Notes: a model not told the origin generated them from the sequence alone. A DNA stretch of 64,000 bases from Casuarina equisetifolia (GCA_028551475.1 CM052360.1:7056501-7120500); one strand, 5' to 3'; numbered from the stretch's first letter, positions 47,243-64,000 are shown. Program-made: numbers and translations.

Positions 47243-48402
47243 ATTCAGTCTTGTCTCTTTCAGCATGCTTCGATGGGAAACCTATGAAGATAAGTGAGCT
47301 TTTTAGCTTATGGAAAAGCTGTTATGGACCTTTCTTGTCAAATTTGGCTTCACGAACGAGAATTTGTTATGCTGTCCGTCAAAACTTTGGCTCTCGATGA
47401 AAGAGATGACGAGCAAACATCTGTTCCTTTCTCTTCGTAAATTTGTTGTCCATTCAATTATTGAACTGGGATAGAACTCGTTAAAATTAGATCTCCATAA
47501 AGATTTGGTCCACGTGTTACAAAAAGGATGTTGTGATATGCCATGGATAATAACCATCTATTGGAGTAGATAATCATATATCTTGAATCGGCCTATAATC
47601 TCTTATATATTTCCAGATGATGTTTACAATCTGAAGCGGAATTGGCTATTGACTCTGATTTAATTCATTAATAATATCTCATGCAAAGGCCATTTGCCAA
47701 TCACTTTTGGGAGATGCCACAGGCTCTGCCTCTTGTCTATGTCTAGAGGTTTGAGATCCTTGTTGGTTTATGTCATAAACCCCACTTACAGACTCAAAAC
47801 TTAGTTAATTTGGGTTATTGAAATTGCATTTGGACCAGGGATGGCATGGATCTGTGCCCCCAGACTTGATGATTGAACTTCAAGTAGAAAAAGGAGATAT
47901 TCCAAGCTGATTCACGGGCTCTTTGTGTCTAAAAGATGTAGAATGTCAGTTCATGCGACTGTTTAGTTCATTCTTTTGATTTTTTCTTTTCACATTTACT
48001 GGCGGGCTTGAACTTCTTTGAAAAAAGAAGAGAGAGATTCCAGCGGATTGGAAAAGAACAGGAAAATTTCTCTTTAACTCCAACAATTAGTCGAAAATCT
48101 CAAATTGTTAAATGACATGTGGCTTGCATAATTTTTCCACTTCAATAAAATCTGTAAAATAACTTATTTATTAAAAAGTCTGAAGAAGAAAGCGAGGATT
48201 TTTTTTTTAATTTTAACCAAAATATTTTAAAATCTTGAAGTTACTCTATCATTTGAGTTTTTTTTTCACAAATTTTCATCATTTTTTAAATTATGCGATT
48301 GTGATAGATCAACGCTACCATTTTTAAAAACGACGAGTCGCCCACAGAGAGACGTTCCAAAACCCGAGCTCCTCCTGCTATCTCCAATTGAATTTGGTCG
48401 CC
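47243..48402. other. Intergenic between uS8 and DHS genes
   Basis: No gene seen. AT-rich, with oligo-T runs near 48200-48290. The minus strand at 47300-47560 has a faint Gypsy integrase-like reading that I do not count as a feature. Confidence 0.5.
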
Positions 48403-48625
48403 ATGGAAGCTTATTCTTCTCCCAGGTCACCCCTCTGTACTTCTTCTCTCATATTTCTTCTTTGTTTTCTCTTTTTGGAAATTAAAACATGCTCAACTTG
48501 ATAGCCGAATAAAGTAAAAGGAATGGACGAAATTGACGGAATCTTTGTGAAAAGGAACTGCCGTGAGAAAGGGACTGAGATATTGGTTTTATGTTCGATT
48601 TCGTTGCAGTGTTGCAGATTAAGTA
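48403..48625 (+). promoter_or_regulatory. DHS 5' leader with possible short upstream ORF
   Basis: An ATG at 48403 in good context (gccATGG) is followed by a plausible donor (cccag|gtcacc, 48426) and acceptor (gttgcag, 48609). Splicing would give an 11-codon upstream ORF ending before the main start. An acceptor at 48617 would not extend the DHS frame either. This is inference from sequence only. Confidence 0.35.
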
Positions 48626-51784
<3,159 letters not shown>

Positions 51785-52029
51785 GGTTCGAGACAAATGA
51801 AAAGATCCCTGATGTCTATCTAGTCTTTTCTTATTATTGATAATTGAAAAAATCTCGCATCAAATGGGTTAAATTCAAAGTTTATTGATCATGATGTAAA
51901 GAAACAAAAGAGAAACATGAACGTCTTTTGGTCGTAACAAATTCTTCCCTACAGAATTTAGATCTTGTGCCACTAGATGAGCACCTCCTTCCGCTTCTCT
52001 TGAGTTCCACGTTCCAAAATCATTTATGA
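51785..52029. other. DHS 3' flank
   Basis: Probable 3' UTR and flank; no further feature seen. Confidence 0.5.
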
Positions 52030-52258
52030 AGTGGTCAAAATAGAGTCTAGGTCTTCTATAACACTGGAAATTCCGATCGAATCTTTGCCTTCTTTACCAG
52101 GAACTTCTTCAGACAGGACACGGGAAAAACATGGTGAATCCAAGCGTCCCTCTGGCAACAGTAATTTGTAAGCCACGCTCACCGTCATTTGAAAAACTTC
52201 ATACGGACCATTGAATTGCCAGTTGCCAACTTGAGGGATTTGTTTATGGCCATAAAGG
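52030..52258 (-). mobile_element. Gypsy integrase C-terminal relic
   Basis: On the minus strand the frame reads GNWQFNGPYEVFQ, SVAYKLLLPEGRLDSPCFS and RVLSEEVPGKEG. This matches the pattern of the Ty3/Gypsy integrase C-terminal region (FyGPF-vl--iG-VAY-L-LP---rIHpvFHvS-Lk). No other domain or LTR is nearby, so it is an isolated remnant. Confidence 0.6.
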
Positions 52259-52530
52259 TGATGCCGGCACAGCCAATGTCCTATCTCAGGTCACAGCCCA
52301 AAAAAAAAAATGAAGCATTCCATAAATAAATAAATAAAAAGGACACGGCCCAAGTTAAAGCTTATGAAAAGACTTCTAGCGCACTCCAACTAAAGCCCCG
52401 AGTATCACTCATTCTAACATCAAAGAGTTAGGAGTTATAATGCTCACCATTGGGCACCTAATAGGCTACCACTTGTAGGATGCATGTCCTTCAAACCTAG
52501 TATTCACATCTTTGTGTTGCGTTTTGCAAG
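52259..52530. other. Intergenic, no feature seen
   Basis: Includes an (aaat)n stretch near 52320-52340. Otherwise unassigned. Confidence 0.4.
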
Positions 52531-53020
52531 AGTTTGATTCGTTGTCTTTTAACACTGTAAATTCTTCAGAAAATGGGATTTCCTTCTTTTTATTTTTTTT
52601 TTATTTTGACAATCATGTGAAAAAACCATGAATATTTATGTTATTTTTTGGCTTCCTCGCCTTTTGTGGGGAAGCAGCTGATTTGACCACTTTTGGCAAG
52701 GCTCAGCTTTGACCAACAGCAAAATAAAGCAAAAGGTGAAAGGATAATACTATTTGGTGCAACAATTAAGGCGATCCTATGATTGTTTGTTGGCGAAGCG
52801 ATGGTTTAAAGACCCAAGAATCTGGACGATCTTACTTGAGACTATCAGCAGTGTAAGTTATCATTATTGGCCACAGCATAGACCAACCAAGAGATGCAAA
52901 TATATATCCATACAGAACATAAAAAAAAAAAAAAGCAAAAATCAGTGAATGTGGCTTCCAAGTTTATGCCAAGGAACAGAACAAACTGCAACATGGAACG
53001 GAAGCTTGGTAATGAAAAAC
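52531..53020 (+). repeat. R1 repeat, copy 7 (fragment)
   Basis: Begins near the C/T-rich block (ttgtcttttaacactgtaaa) and ends near agcttggtaatgaaaaac. It retains the SINE-like head (tttggtgcaacaattaagg at 52753, ggtttaaagaccc at 52803). It is the only R1 copy outside the 26.6-45.3 kb block. Confidence 0.75.
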
Positions 53021-53215
53021 ATTGCTTTTAAAGTTATCTATATCGACCAAGAAAAACAGAGGGAAGGTTTATGTTTGTGGACTTGACCCGTGGGACTTGA
53101 ACGCTTATATTATTATATATTTAACTTTGGGTATGAACAATTACAGGAAAAGCTTTGAAAAGTTCAGATAAAGAAAAAACTTTTATACATGTGATTGAAC
53201 GAGCTCTGAGGTTCC
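53021..53215. other. CTF18 3' flank
   Basis: Between the R1 fragment and the stop codon of the minus-strand gene; it probably contains its 3' UTR. Confidence 0.45.
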
Positions 53216-56200
53216 TCATAAAAGCAAGTCCCGAATTCTGACAGGCCTTTTGACAGCATTTGTGAAACCCTGCATGGAAAGTAGGAAAGATGGATTAACA
53301 GAGCATCCACTTCAGTATCTTCACTTCTTAATTGCAAACTGAAATCCTGAAAGCTAGAAAAATGTAGCAGATAATTCATAGCAGCTCCTAACATGTTAAA
53401 GCTAAAGCCCCAAAAAACCGGTACCTAGCTAAGGGCCCGTGTGATGTGTGCTTGCTTTCCGTCGTTTTGGCTGTAAAAGGGCTAGATGAAATAATGTTTT
53501 CTAGCACAGATGGTAGTTAAAGAATATTCTTCACTTCAGAAAATTTTGTAAGAAGATAAATTTGACGCCCAAATTATGCACACTCAATCCAAAGTTCTAA
53601 ATTTACATTTGCAATGAAAACTGCCTGCATTCCTCATTCCTACTGCCATTCACTAGCCATAAACCCCTTCACCTCCCCCACCGATGCATTCAATCAAGCG
53701 CAGTTTCACCACCATCATATCTGAACACCCATTTTTGTCCTTTCCCTTAGGACTCCACCAATCCCTATATTGCATTAATATACCATTAATCTATCTATAT
53801 TTTATGCAAATTATGTTTGATTTAGTACATGACCACGCAATAAATTTCACTACTCTAAGAAGGACAGAAAGGACCCCTGTCCAAGCAAGGGAAGAAAGTT
53901 GACTTCTTATCCATGTAATATCGGTGAACCTTGAGAAGGTCAGGGAAAATTATTTATTCAAAGGTAACATCCAGCCAGAAGACTGAAAAAATCAAATTGA
54001 GGTGCATTGGAGTAACTGGCATGATCCTTTGCTCTTTATCTACATCTAAATACCCTTGATTCTCTGGTAACAGAAATCTGTGAATTTTTTTTGTTGTAAC
54101 TCATAGTCATCTAGTATTACTGCTATCACAAACTGACCACCAGGTATTTCTACAGTCAACAAAGATATGGAGGTACGAAATTATGTCCATGCATTTAAAA
54201 ATTACAGGAACTCAAGTACAATAATGATGTACCTCATTAAATTTAAATAGAAGCGGACGCATGTCCCTCTCCAAGGTTGTTTCCTTCTTCACAGCAATAT
54301 CAGTACTCTGAGAACCTTTACTATTCAACCTCTTAAACCTGGTTTTAAGATGAACAGAATATGTTAAAGATAACCAACAACCTTGTTCTGCTTCCACACC
54401 AATATTGCATGCTCAAAAGCCATTGATTTTTCCAATGCAAGAATAAATTGAGTCAAGTCTTTCACAGAAGAATGCATTAATTTACAGATATTATGGAGAC
54501 TATAGTAAAAGAAGATTGAAACAAGCTACCTACAAAATTTGATGCAATATCGCAACTGCCCCACATAGACTATCTAAAAAATAAGTTATTAAATCGATTC
54601 TAACCAAGACACTCAACTTATGTTACCTAGACCAAATGATCTTGTGCTGTGTTTGAAGGGAACTAACCCCATGAAAAACAATATAGGTATCATCAATATT
54701 GTAATGTGATAAGTTATGCTGTCAGATGAATATTGTGGACAAGGATCTATATCCAACCATACATGTAACTACCAAGAAAAGAAATGCTGAAACTTTCAAT
54801 AGGACACACGAATTTTCATTAGCAAAAGATGGTGTGCGTCTAAATAAAGATGGTCTCAAAGGTGGCTACTAGTATCAGCTTCAAGTGGCTGAAACAGCTG
54901 TTGTTTGATGCGGGGAGAATGGCTTTTAAATTTCTCACTAAATTGTAGAAGTGGTGATCATGGTAGCTAATTCAGATAACAACAAATACAACCATGAACA
55001 TATAGTGGTGAAGAAAAAGCAACAGAAATACCATATAGGACTAAAAATTAAAAGCACAACCTGTCAAAGAAACTTGAGGAACCACGAAAAGGCTTTTTCA
55101 CATCTCCATGGGGTTTTAATTTCAGACCAGCTTTTGTACTTCCATTGGAACCTAAGTTCAAAGAACTTTTGGAGGTACTTGGGTTACAACACGACATATT
55201 GTGCATATTATTTTCACTTTTCATGTTTTTCTCATTACATGCTGATTCATGACCAGATTTTGTAGACTGAACTCTGCCAGCTTCCACCTCTACATGATCC
55301 TGGAGTTCCATGATGCGTCCATCGTTTGAGTGCATTGATCTTCCAATGCTGACTTGTAAGATCTTTTGTTTTTCAACCTGAGATACACGATTTATGTCAT
55401 ATAATATTACATTCAGTTTGCAAGTGGATGGAAGTGCACTGAATTTTAGTTTCATGAACCCTTTAGAGGCAAATTTGTGTTTGAAACACTTGACTAAAAA
55501 TTCCAAAGCTTAGACAACAGCTACCAAAACCCTAAAGGACTTCTAGAGCTTAAAAAGTCCACGCCAAGATACACCTTGGATAGGCCTTGTAACTCAACTC
55601 CTTTTTCTCCAAGCCAAGGGAGATTCAACTTATAGTAATTAAAGCAATTGCATGAAGGCATTGAGCACAAGAAAGGGGGCTTAAAATGTTGACTAGTCCA
55701 ACCAATTTCAAGAAGATGCATGACTCACCTCGTGCAACAACAACTGCTTCATAGCTAAAGCAAGTACACAGCGACCAGAACTATAGTCCTGATTAATTGT
55801 CAGAAAAAGATATTCAGACAAGAATTACGAAAAATTAAAAAAACAAGTCAGCAAGGAATTCTAAACTTTTTGTTGGTCAATTGTTACAGAATCAAACCTT
55901 GAAGTTAACGAAGTCATTAATAGAAGGATCAAAAGAAAGTGATAAGGCATCTGATGTTGCTTCATGTCTTGGGTTTATGGGCAGAATATCTGGTTTGATG
56001 CTCTTATATGTTATAGAGTATGATACCATTATGCTAACCAGCTGAGCCAGATCATTCTTTTCCCTTTCTGACAGTAACTGTAATGCCACCTGAGAGGGAC
56101 ATCAAATCATAGGAGAAACCTTAGTGATATTCTCCATAAATCTTAAAAGGAAAGTCATAAGCTACAGACGCTCATGCAGGAAAAAAGAAGGTTACCAAGT

Positions 56201-59200
56201 CAATACAAAAGTAGTAGTTCTTAAAGCATAATTTCACAGTTTATCATGCCATTTCATTGGAGAAAAAGGCTCCTAGGAACGTTACTTAGATCAAGCCCAA
56301 AAGAAGCACAGGAGACAAAGGGACGCTTTAACACCTGCCTAACTGTTAGAAACAAAGGTTGAAGGCCTCTTATTAGGTAAGGAAATGTTCAATCATCATC
56401 TAAGTTACTTGTAGAAAAGATTGGCAGCCACTATGTTCAAAGGAACTAACTACAGTGGACCCCATCCACCCCCACCCCACCCCCATCCTATGCGGTTCTC
56501 TCTCTTGGTTCACTCCATGTTTGTGAAGTTTCGCTCAGAAGGAAATAATTATTTTGGCAATTATGATATCAGTTTATTGACATTTTAGTAACGAACATAA
56601 TCATGATCCATAGGTTATATTAAATGCATGTTGTACACTATTATAATTACTAGATAACAAAAATCAGTTCCCTATTCATATCAACAAGAAAATAAAGAGG
56701 AAAAAAATCTTAAAAAGAGAACACAGAGGAAAAAGGAAGTGATAGAAGTTAAAAAAGAAAGCAAGAGGAAGATACATTGAATAGGAGATAATGGTTACCA
56801 GGCTACCTCTCAGGCTCTCCCTAGCCTGTGCCCAAGCCCATTTTGTAAATACTAGAAGAATATGCAAAAATAAAAGTAGGTAAAATAACCACATTTTTAT
56901 GACATTGATATGATAGCACAACTTTGTGGTGTAATCGACCGTGAAGACAATCCATATCATGGTTACACTTGGTTGGGAAAAAGACAAAAACAAACCATCC
57001 ATGCTTGGGTATAAGGATCTTCAGCTATAGGTTCACTTCCTTTGTGCACAACTTCCTTTTCCCAAAAAAATAAAGTGAAGTTTTTCACAGAAGATGGAGC
57101 ACATTTTGCAAAGATCAACAAGTCCCATATCACTTGGAAACAAAAGTGGAAGCCTTGGCCATCTATAAAGCTAATGCCTTCACTTCATCAAAGGAAAGCA
57201 GACAATATTGTGCAGTCTTTCAAGGCCACATCTGGTGTTTTCTGGCCAGGAATACGACACAGTAATGATGTAACACATCAAACAAGATACAAAAGGTAAT
57301 AATGTATCATCCTTGATGTACAAAATCAGTTACAACTTTCATATATGGTTATTCCCGCCAGGTGCCCATGGTAGGTCAGGCACACAAAGACTTGCTACTT
57401 TGATTTGGAGAGGTGTCAGTAAAGAGAACTAGACTCTTCAAAACAACTCTTGTCATTATAACATGCAAATGATACCTTGGGAAGGTAAATGCCTTCCAGA
57501 TGACTCCATCTAGCTGAGTGCATCTTATCATGGTCAAGTAAAAATACTATTGTTTATGCACTACACCTTTCTCTGCAGTATTAAACCTAATCATAAACCT
57601 TCAACTCAAGGTGCATGTCAGCCATTGGTTAAAAGCAACTGCATGATACAACCGCTAAGCACAAAGAGAAAGGCTAAATCTATAGAACTTTCACAGGAAA
57701 CTTAATACGTGTTTTTGAGCACCTGAGTCATACTGCGACAGTTACTATTAGTACCACCATCATGGTTGTTCAAAATAATTGAACCAAGATATAACAATAA
57801 CTGGTGGACCATTATCTGTTTTCTGTTAAATGCAAGTAATCTCTAATTGCAAATGTTACACATGGACAGGATAAAACAAGCAAGGAAGACGTAAAAAGAA
57901 GTAGGTACATTACCGGTCTTAGAGTTTGTGGAGACAGAATATGCAATAATGGAGAAATTAAGTCTTCTACAACGGACTTAGTTGAGAGATGCCTTGAAAT
58001 ATATGGTGGAATTTTGTAGTGCCAAGACCTCAGAGTCTCCATCCTTTCCAGCCACATTGTTCGGGATCTAAAGATTCATGGAGTTGAAGTAGTAAGAAAT
58101 TGCAAGGACCTAACATTTCAAATTAGGTTGTAGTACAGATAGATACCTTTGGTGTGACTTAGGCCATTCTATGTTTGGTTTTTGAACTTGGGCTACTAGA
58201 TGATGTACAGTGATTGCAGTTGGAGGCAAGTAAACTGCAGCAGAGAAAAAATGGGGGTGAGTATATAATTGAAACAATCAATAGAAGTAACAAATGACGG
58301 ATGCTGCGACTCTTTACCATAAAGAGGCATCTGCTGTGTATGCAAAATATACTGGTGCGTTAGATCAGAAACACCAAGGCTATTCAAGCACTTGACCTTC
58401 ACATAGAATTAACACAAAATCATTTCTTGTTGTAACAACAGATTCGGTAAAGCTGAATATTTAACACAGATATATCAAGTAATCATCTATAACTAATGCA
58501 AGTAAGACTCACAGTCTTTTGCATCAATGGGTCGTGATAACCGAGATGCAAAATGTTTTCATGGACCCCCTCCATTATCAATTCATAGTCACCACTGCAC
58601 ATCCACAGGCCCTTAAGCAAGATGGTTTATGTGTTAAACCATAATATGGAAAATCAAATATGACAGGAACTTACTACACACCGGTTACATATGAGGGAGT
58701 GCAAAAGGTCAAATTCATTGGGCAAACTGCTGGAATTGTGATCAGACCTTATTTCCCGCTTCCTTTTTCTCCTTTGGAAAATCTAAACATAGATAGAAGC
58801 ATCTCAAAGTAAAAGAAAAGAAAATCATTTTACTGAATGATAAGTAGCTACAAAACATGTTAAATTTATTATGATATTACTTCTCCGAATTACCTCCTTC
58901 CAGATATCAAAAGCACTTTTTGACATGTCCTTTCGACCAACTACTTGAGAACCGATATCCAACTGAAAAACAGTGAAATGCGCTAATAATTAAAATGGCA
59001 TTTAATTGCTCAACACAGACTCAAAGTCCAAACTACCAAGGTATTCCTCTCATCATTCAACACTGTTTCTGGACCCCCACACTCTCCCAGAAAAAATGGA
59101 AGAAAAAAATGGAAATAAAAAGAGAAGAAAAGAGAACAGAAAAAGGAGATTGAGATCAAAATATGGAATTAATAAACTAAGTTGCAAGCAAATCTCATAG

Positions 59201-62200
59201 AGGTGATAAAAATTTGAAGGGAGCTAATGAGAAGCACAAGAACCACTGTCAGAAGGCAGGGGCATGAAAATCAGCTAAAGATATGTAGGTGGTCAAGTCC
59301 TACATTTTCTCTTCAAAGGGACATTGACTTTTGGTCAAAAATCCCAATTCAACAGCTATAGTACCCCTTTTCCAGAAGTTTATGGCGGGTATAATTACCC
59401 ACTACCAGAATATCAGATTTTGAAACTAATATAAGTAATGGTTAAGAGAAATTGGCTGGTTTCAGATCAGGCAATTCTAGAAGTGTAATTCCCTCCTGTA
59501 CAAGCAACTTATATCAAGAATCAGCACAACACCCCAAAGAAGCAACGTGCATCTTTGGAATCGTATTATGAGTGACAGAATCTAGACAAACCCTCCGTTC
59601 TTCACATGGCAGTCTCTTTTTCTAGTTTATAGGAGCAAGATCACAGTATGTCCTTACCACACTGAGGCTTTCATTCTTCTTGTACAGGAACTGAAGAGTA
59701 TTCAAGCATAAGCGTATGTCACATTCTGCATATAGAAACAAACGGGCTGGAAATGTTAGCTATACTACTTCGAACTCCAAACTGGTGAAAGAAGACAAAA
59801 CTAGAACATCAAGCATATCTGATGTCAAAAGGGTGGTTTCCATACTTTGGAACTATAAGTATGTTGATTTGTCAAATAGGATAATTTGGACTATCAAAAA
59901 GGGGAAAAAGGGGAGATATGAGTTACCAGTATATTCTGCAAGTGCCGTAAGTGCAATGGAACTTGTTTTCATTTCCTCCTTGTTACATATATACTTGAGC
60001 CTATAATATCCACATTAGAAAATGTTTACAGATCTAAGAAGAAAAGACATGGCAGTTGTTAAAGAGTTAAGACTGTCATCAGACATGTTTATACACAAAT
60101 GGGTTATTATGTGAAAATATTTTTAAATGCAATAGAAAAGGCAAGAAATCTCTAATATTTGCAGTTCATATCCTAAGTAACATCATCCAAATAAGCAGTT
60201 CTAGTCAAAGATATACATCTAACAAATTAAACATAAATTAGTTGTTCTAATTATTTTACCAGAAATGGTAACTTCCACTCTTCAGCAACACTCGACATAA
60301 AATCCATATAAAGTTAAGGGATAAACCCATTAGAAGTGTCATGACATCAGTAGAACGTTAAAACAGAATATTAGGCAATTGAGAAACATAATTATGAATT
60401 GCGTATATCGAGCTGGATATGAGGGAAAGCCACTGATGATGGCTTAGTCATGTGCAACCAATATAAAGTACATAAATGCAAAAGACCAATTTGATTCAAG
60501 TTGGATGAATAATACAGACTGAGTTTAGATAAGAAATAGCAGAGATAAAAGTGGTGACAAAGAACATGACATCTACATTAAAAAAGATGAACGGCCTTCG
60601 ATAGTGTAAAGTGGAAACACCGGATTCATGTAACCAAAATCCTTACTGATAATATCAAGTCCCACTTAGAGTTGCTAAATATTAAGAAAGAAAGCCAGGA
60701 AGTATAAAGTGACATTTCAGCACCACAACAAACAATGATCTAGGAAGATTATCACCTGCTTACCACACGACTAGTTGTTGGTCGAACAAATACATGAACC
60801 CTGTAAGAAGATAGTATACATATCAAGAAAGACACAGCAAACATTTAAAACCTTCTAAAGCACCAATACATTGTCCCAGAAAGACAAAACAAAAATGCAA
60901 AGTAATAAGCACAACTGTTAAAACCAAATCAGGGCATCATTTATAACTTACTTATGTTGATAATATTATTATTACAATTGAAAGACATACATACACATAC
61001 ATATTATATATATATATATATAAAAGAGACAAACAGGCAGACAGAGCCTTAGAATAATCAACTAGGTAAGATATCAAGCTTAAAAGTTTTCTATCACCGA
61101 AAAAATGACCTTTGTTCTTCAACATTCTACCAATCAACTAAAATCATACTCAAACCTTAAAAAGCTTTATCCAGGCCTCATGAAAGACCAGGAATACCAG
61201 AAAACCTTGAACATTAACTAGCCCCAATCAGAACTAGCATGACAAAGGGGACCTATGATTTAGAGTTTTCTTCACACTATCTATAGTTCACCATTATAGT
61301 TCCACATTATATAGAACCTCCAAATTACAAATTCCAAAGAACAATCAAATTAAGTTACAAGCTTACTAGATATTCAAGATTATAGTAGGCACTGCTCAGT
61401 TGATCGCCAGAAAAAACTAAAGGATGTTTTTAGTGCATAACAGCAGACATAGTAAATAAGTTTAACCATATAGTGCTGATTAACAGCCTTGGGGTGCAAA
61501 CATTTATAGGTATATATAGGTATCTACAAAAGGAAAAAAGAGCACAATCATCTTGTGAAGTCTCTCCACCTTCTCTTATTTACCTCTATGTGTTTCTGAT
61601 TAAACCCATGCTTTATCTACATTGCTCATTCCATAAGTTCTTAAACATCAGGCCAAACAATGATGCCACAAAAGACAGACAATCAAATGTTCTATTTGAA
61701 AATTTGATCAATGCAATAGAACAAAAAAAAGCAATTGTCTGAAAATGATAGAACGTTAGCCAATAAAAACCCCAATCCATAGACCAACACCCTACCTTGC
61801 TTTACCACTTCTGTACATGCAACGAATGCAACAAAGAAAGATATCACCCCTCTCTTAGAGGGAAACCACACCTATTGAGCAAAACCATTTCTCCATCAGA
61901 CTCATGGAGCTCATGAGAATACTGTGAGGAACAGAAAATAGCCACACAGAAGTTTCCATCCTAAAGATGATGAGCGATAGCTAAGTTGATCAAACTTTTC
62001 TTGACTTTTTGACTTATGAGAAGGATTAGAATATGCAAACCTACATCTCACTCCTGACTTCAATCCCCTTAACCAAGTTGCATTCCCTGGAAGTCTCTTT
62101 TATAGGATAGACTTATGAAGAATGGGACATCTTTGTATACAATAGAATTGCTGCCATAGCACTTAATTGGGTACTTTGATACTGTAGAAAACTAGACTGG

Positions 62201-64000
62201 CAGCAACTCTAAAGTTCAAAAGCTAAAAGTATCTTAAATGAAAGAATGTACCAATGAACCAAGAATCTGATAAACCAGTCAATAGGAAAATGTCTTCCTA
62301 AATAAATATTCCAGAAGAAAAAAGCCTTCATTTCAGTTAACATCGTGCCCTATATCCATGTCTTGAGGAGGATACGAAATTTTAATCACGTTTTTAACAA
62401 GATGGTAAGAAACTATGAACTTTAAGCTCCCAAACACAATGTAAATCAACACAAAAGCACCCAGAAGGCCCATTGCAGGGATTTTCATGAAGAGACTGGC
62501 TGGATACAAGAAAAGGATATTCGTGAAAGCTCCAAAATACAATACTCAACTTCACTCAAATCTCCAAAATAGTTCATAACCAGTCAAACCATAACAAACC
62601 AGTCCCAATAAAATACAGTATTCCACAATATGTTAGAAGAATTCAATTTTTTTATTATAGCTGCTAAAGTTCCTCAAGTGATACAACAGCGGAACAGAAA
62701 CAACGAGATCCAAATAGTTTACATTTCCACAAGTCATATAATTGCTCCATGCAATCTTGTTCCACATACAACAAAATATTTAGTTGCAAACATGTCAGAT
62801 CGACAGTTCATTGCCCCAAAAAGGGTGAAAGATACTTTTGCCTTCAACATGCACCTTAGTTTTGAATAAAACAAAATCCATCACAGTTTGGGAGTAAAAG
62901 GAACCATTAGAATTCCAAGCTATAGCTTCCCTAATAGCAAGAGAAACTTACTTGGCTACTTGACGCAATGTTCTCAAGGCAGGTGCATATAGGTCATTAC
63001 ATATGCAAATCACCTACAAAGACAGCCCAATATATAGTGATATCTGTCACAGATATAAATGATGTATGACTATCTTAAAACTTACAGGTCTTGACAGTGA
63101 AGCAGGTTTACGCCCCTTCTTCAAGGATTTCTTTCCTGATTGTTCTTCTTTAGCAATGTTTTCCTTCCCCATATCAGATTTCTTTTCACTAGATACCTAC
63201 ACAAGTACTATGCCATTAACATTGGAGAATAAGAAAATTATGCAAGACAAGTAAATGAATCAGCATGATCCAACTTCTAAGATGCACAGTTCCACAACAA
63301 GATTGCCTCAGTTGAAAAGACCAAGAAGTTTAGACAATATTGACGTCTAAAGTCTGTTATGCAATTCTTTGTCCTAGATTTGACTCCTACTAACCAACTC
63401 AGAGGCCCTAAGATTTATATGAAACAGAAAAGAAGAAAAAGAAATTTGAGTGAGGAACTTCAATCAAAACCAATACAAAAAATTAGGTGCTAAACTCATT
63501 AAATACTACATACAAGTCCTGGCAACCTAGGTTAAGCGCACAAGATGGTAAGATAAATAAGCATTTTCTTAGCTAGTAGTTTTACATAGTTAGAACAGAT
63601 TTAAGGTTTGGAAGATAATAGTTCAATTTATTCATGTCTACTCTGTGCACACCATAAAATGTTGTAACATGTTAGAGCAACACAAAAAATTTACTTTGGT
63701 TCTTAGATATGCTACTGATGACAAAGATGGCGAACATTATGTCAAAACAATCAAGGAACTTAATGCACAGTCTTTGCCTAACACCTCACAAAAGAAAAGG
63801 ACTCTAATGATTGGAAGACGTGTAACTTACCATCTTTAAAAGAACCTCCACAGCACCCTTTCCATCACCAAGAGCTCCATCTATTTCATCAATCACCTAT
63901 AGAAAACAAGTTAAAATCTTTCATTGGAACCCAATGTGATAGAACTAAGTACAGAAACATTGGAAAGGAATACTAACCAAACACTTTGGCCTTGAATCTG
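53216..64000 (-). CDS. CTF18: CTF18 homologue, clamp-loader subunit (partial)
   Basis: C-terminal 582 residues of the large subunit of the CTF18-RFC clamp loader, an AAA+ ATPase in the nucleus that loads PCNA and supports sister-chromatid cohesion. Exons in transcript order (plus coordinates): 63978-64000 (partial), 63831-63896, 63086-63196, 62952-63013, 60756-60800, 59927-60000, 59658-59725, 58894-58962, 58682-58782, 58513-58594, 58318-58396, 58147-58234, 57914-58067, 55898-56089, 55729-55788, 55061-55377, 54233-54338, 53216-53269. All junctions are GT-AG and phases join without a stop. Walker B is CLVIDEIDGALGDGKGA across the first two exons; then VICICNDLYAPALRTLRQVA, VHVFVRPTTSRVV, LTALAEY, ECDIR-CLNTLQFL, and DFLHSL-like FDLLHSLICNRGDYELI. 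The end is PVRIRDLLL. Walker A and the N-terminus lie outside the window. The longest introns are about 2.15 kb (60801-62951) and 1.8 kb. Confidence 0.92.
56090..57913. other. Long CTF18 intron
   Basis: Intron between exons ending TLRP and starting VALQLLSERE. Short open frames inside (for example 57042-57299, plus strand) show no recognisable protein pattern. A C-rich stretch is at 56460-56490. Confidence 0.6.
60800..62952. other. Long CTF18 intron
   Basis: Intron between exons reading RQVA-K and VHVFVRP. It contains an AT microsatellite near 61000-61022. No exon, nested gene or repeat end recognised. Confidence 0.6.

Noticed and set aside
47303..47557. Gypsy integrase core relic on the minus strand (KSLWRSNFNEFYPSS-like)
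   Set aside because: Resemblance to the integrase pattern is faint and rests on a few residues; not enough without a profile search.
57042..57299. Open frame of 85 codons inside a CTF18 intron
   Set aside because: No start context, family pattern or codon bias; flanked by well-supported exons of the opposite strand.

Overview
The window is nuclear DNA of a flowering plant, most likely a eudicot. The reasons are multi-exon genes with GT-AG introns, plant-only families (F-box/PP2-B lectin-like proteins, a CSLD cellulose-synthase-like glycosyltransferase, the short type II uS8 ribosomal protein), and Copia, Gypsy, LINE and SINE elements throughout. I cannot name the species. There is no bacterial, viral or CRISPR-like system here.

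Layout. 1-7142: a broken F-box/PP2-B gene (copy A) whose first exon is split by a decayed Copia element (146-5696). 7866-12944: a second decayed Copia element with clear LTRs and the target duplication aattg. 13200-16560: old LTR debris, including a minus-strand Copia relic. 17472-19078: the one intact F-box/PP2-B gene (copy B, 271 aa, 3 exons), followed by a solo LTR-like insertion. 21237-21359: a tRNA-derived SINE with 15-bp target duplications. 21737-26514: an intact six-exon CSLD gene (1044 aa, CSLD1/CSLD4-like).

26655-45255 is a repeat-dominated interval. An unnamed non-coding repeat of about 1.65 kb (here R1) recurs, partly head to tail, mixed with broken PP2 fragments (C, D, E). It is interrupted by a 1539-bp solo LTR (target duplication agtat), a fragment of another LTR element, and a 4.7-kb LINE on the minus strand with few breaks. 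Next to the LINE lies a perfect 273-bp inverted repeat around an inverted piece of R1. The five-base target duplication of the LTR element, aatcc, appears on both sides of this rearrangement, so the order of events can be partly rebuilt.

45713-64000 is ordinary gene space: a three-exon uS8 gene (RPS15a type II, 129 aa), a seven-exon deoxyhypusine synthase gene (368 aa), a Gypsy integrase relic and one more R1 fragment, then the 3' two thirds or so of a CTF18 clamp-loader gene on the minus strand (18 exons seen, 582 aa, 5' part outside the window).

All exon models were built by eye: every junction joins GT-AG sites, phases add up to whole codons, and the protein reads through without a stop. 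The intact genes have unrelated roles (F-box lectin-like protein, cell-wall polysaccharide synthesis, mitochondrial-type ribosome, eIF5A maturation, sister-chromatid cohesion) and do not form a functional cluster.
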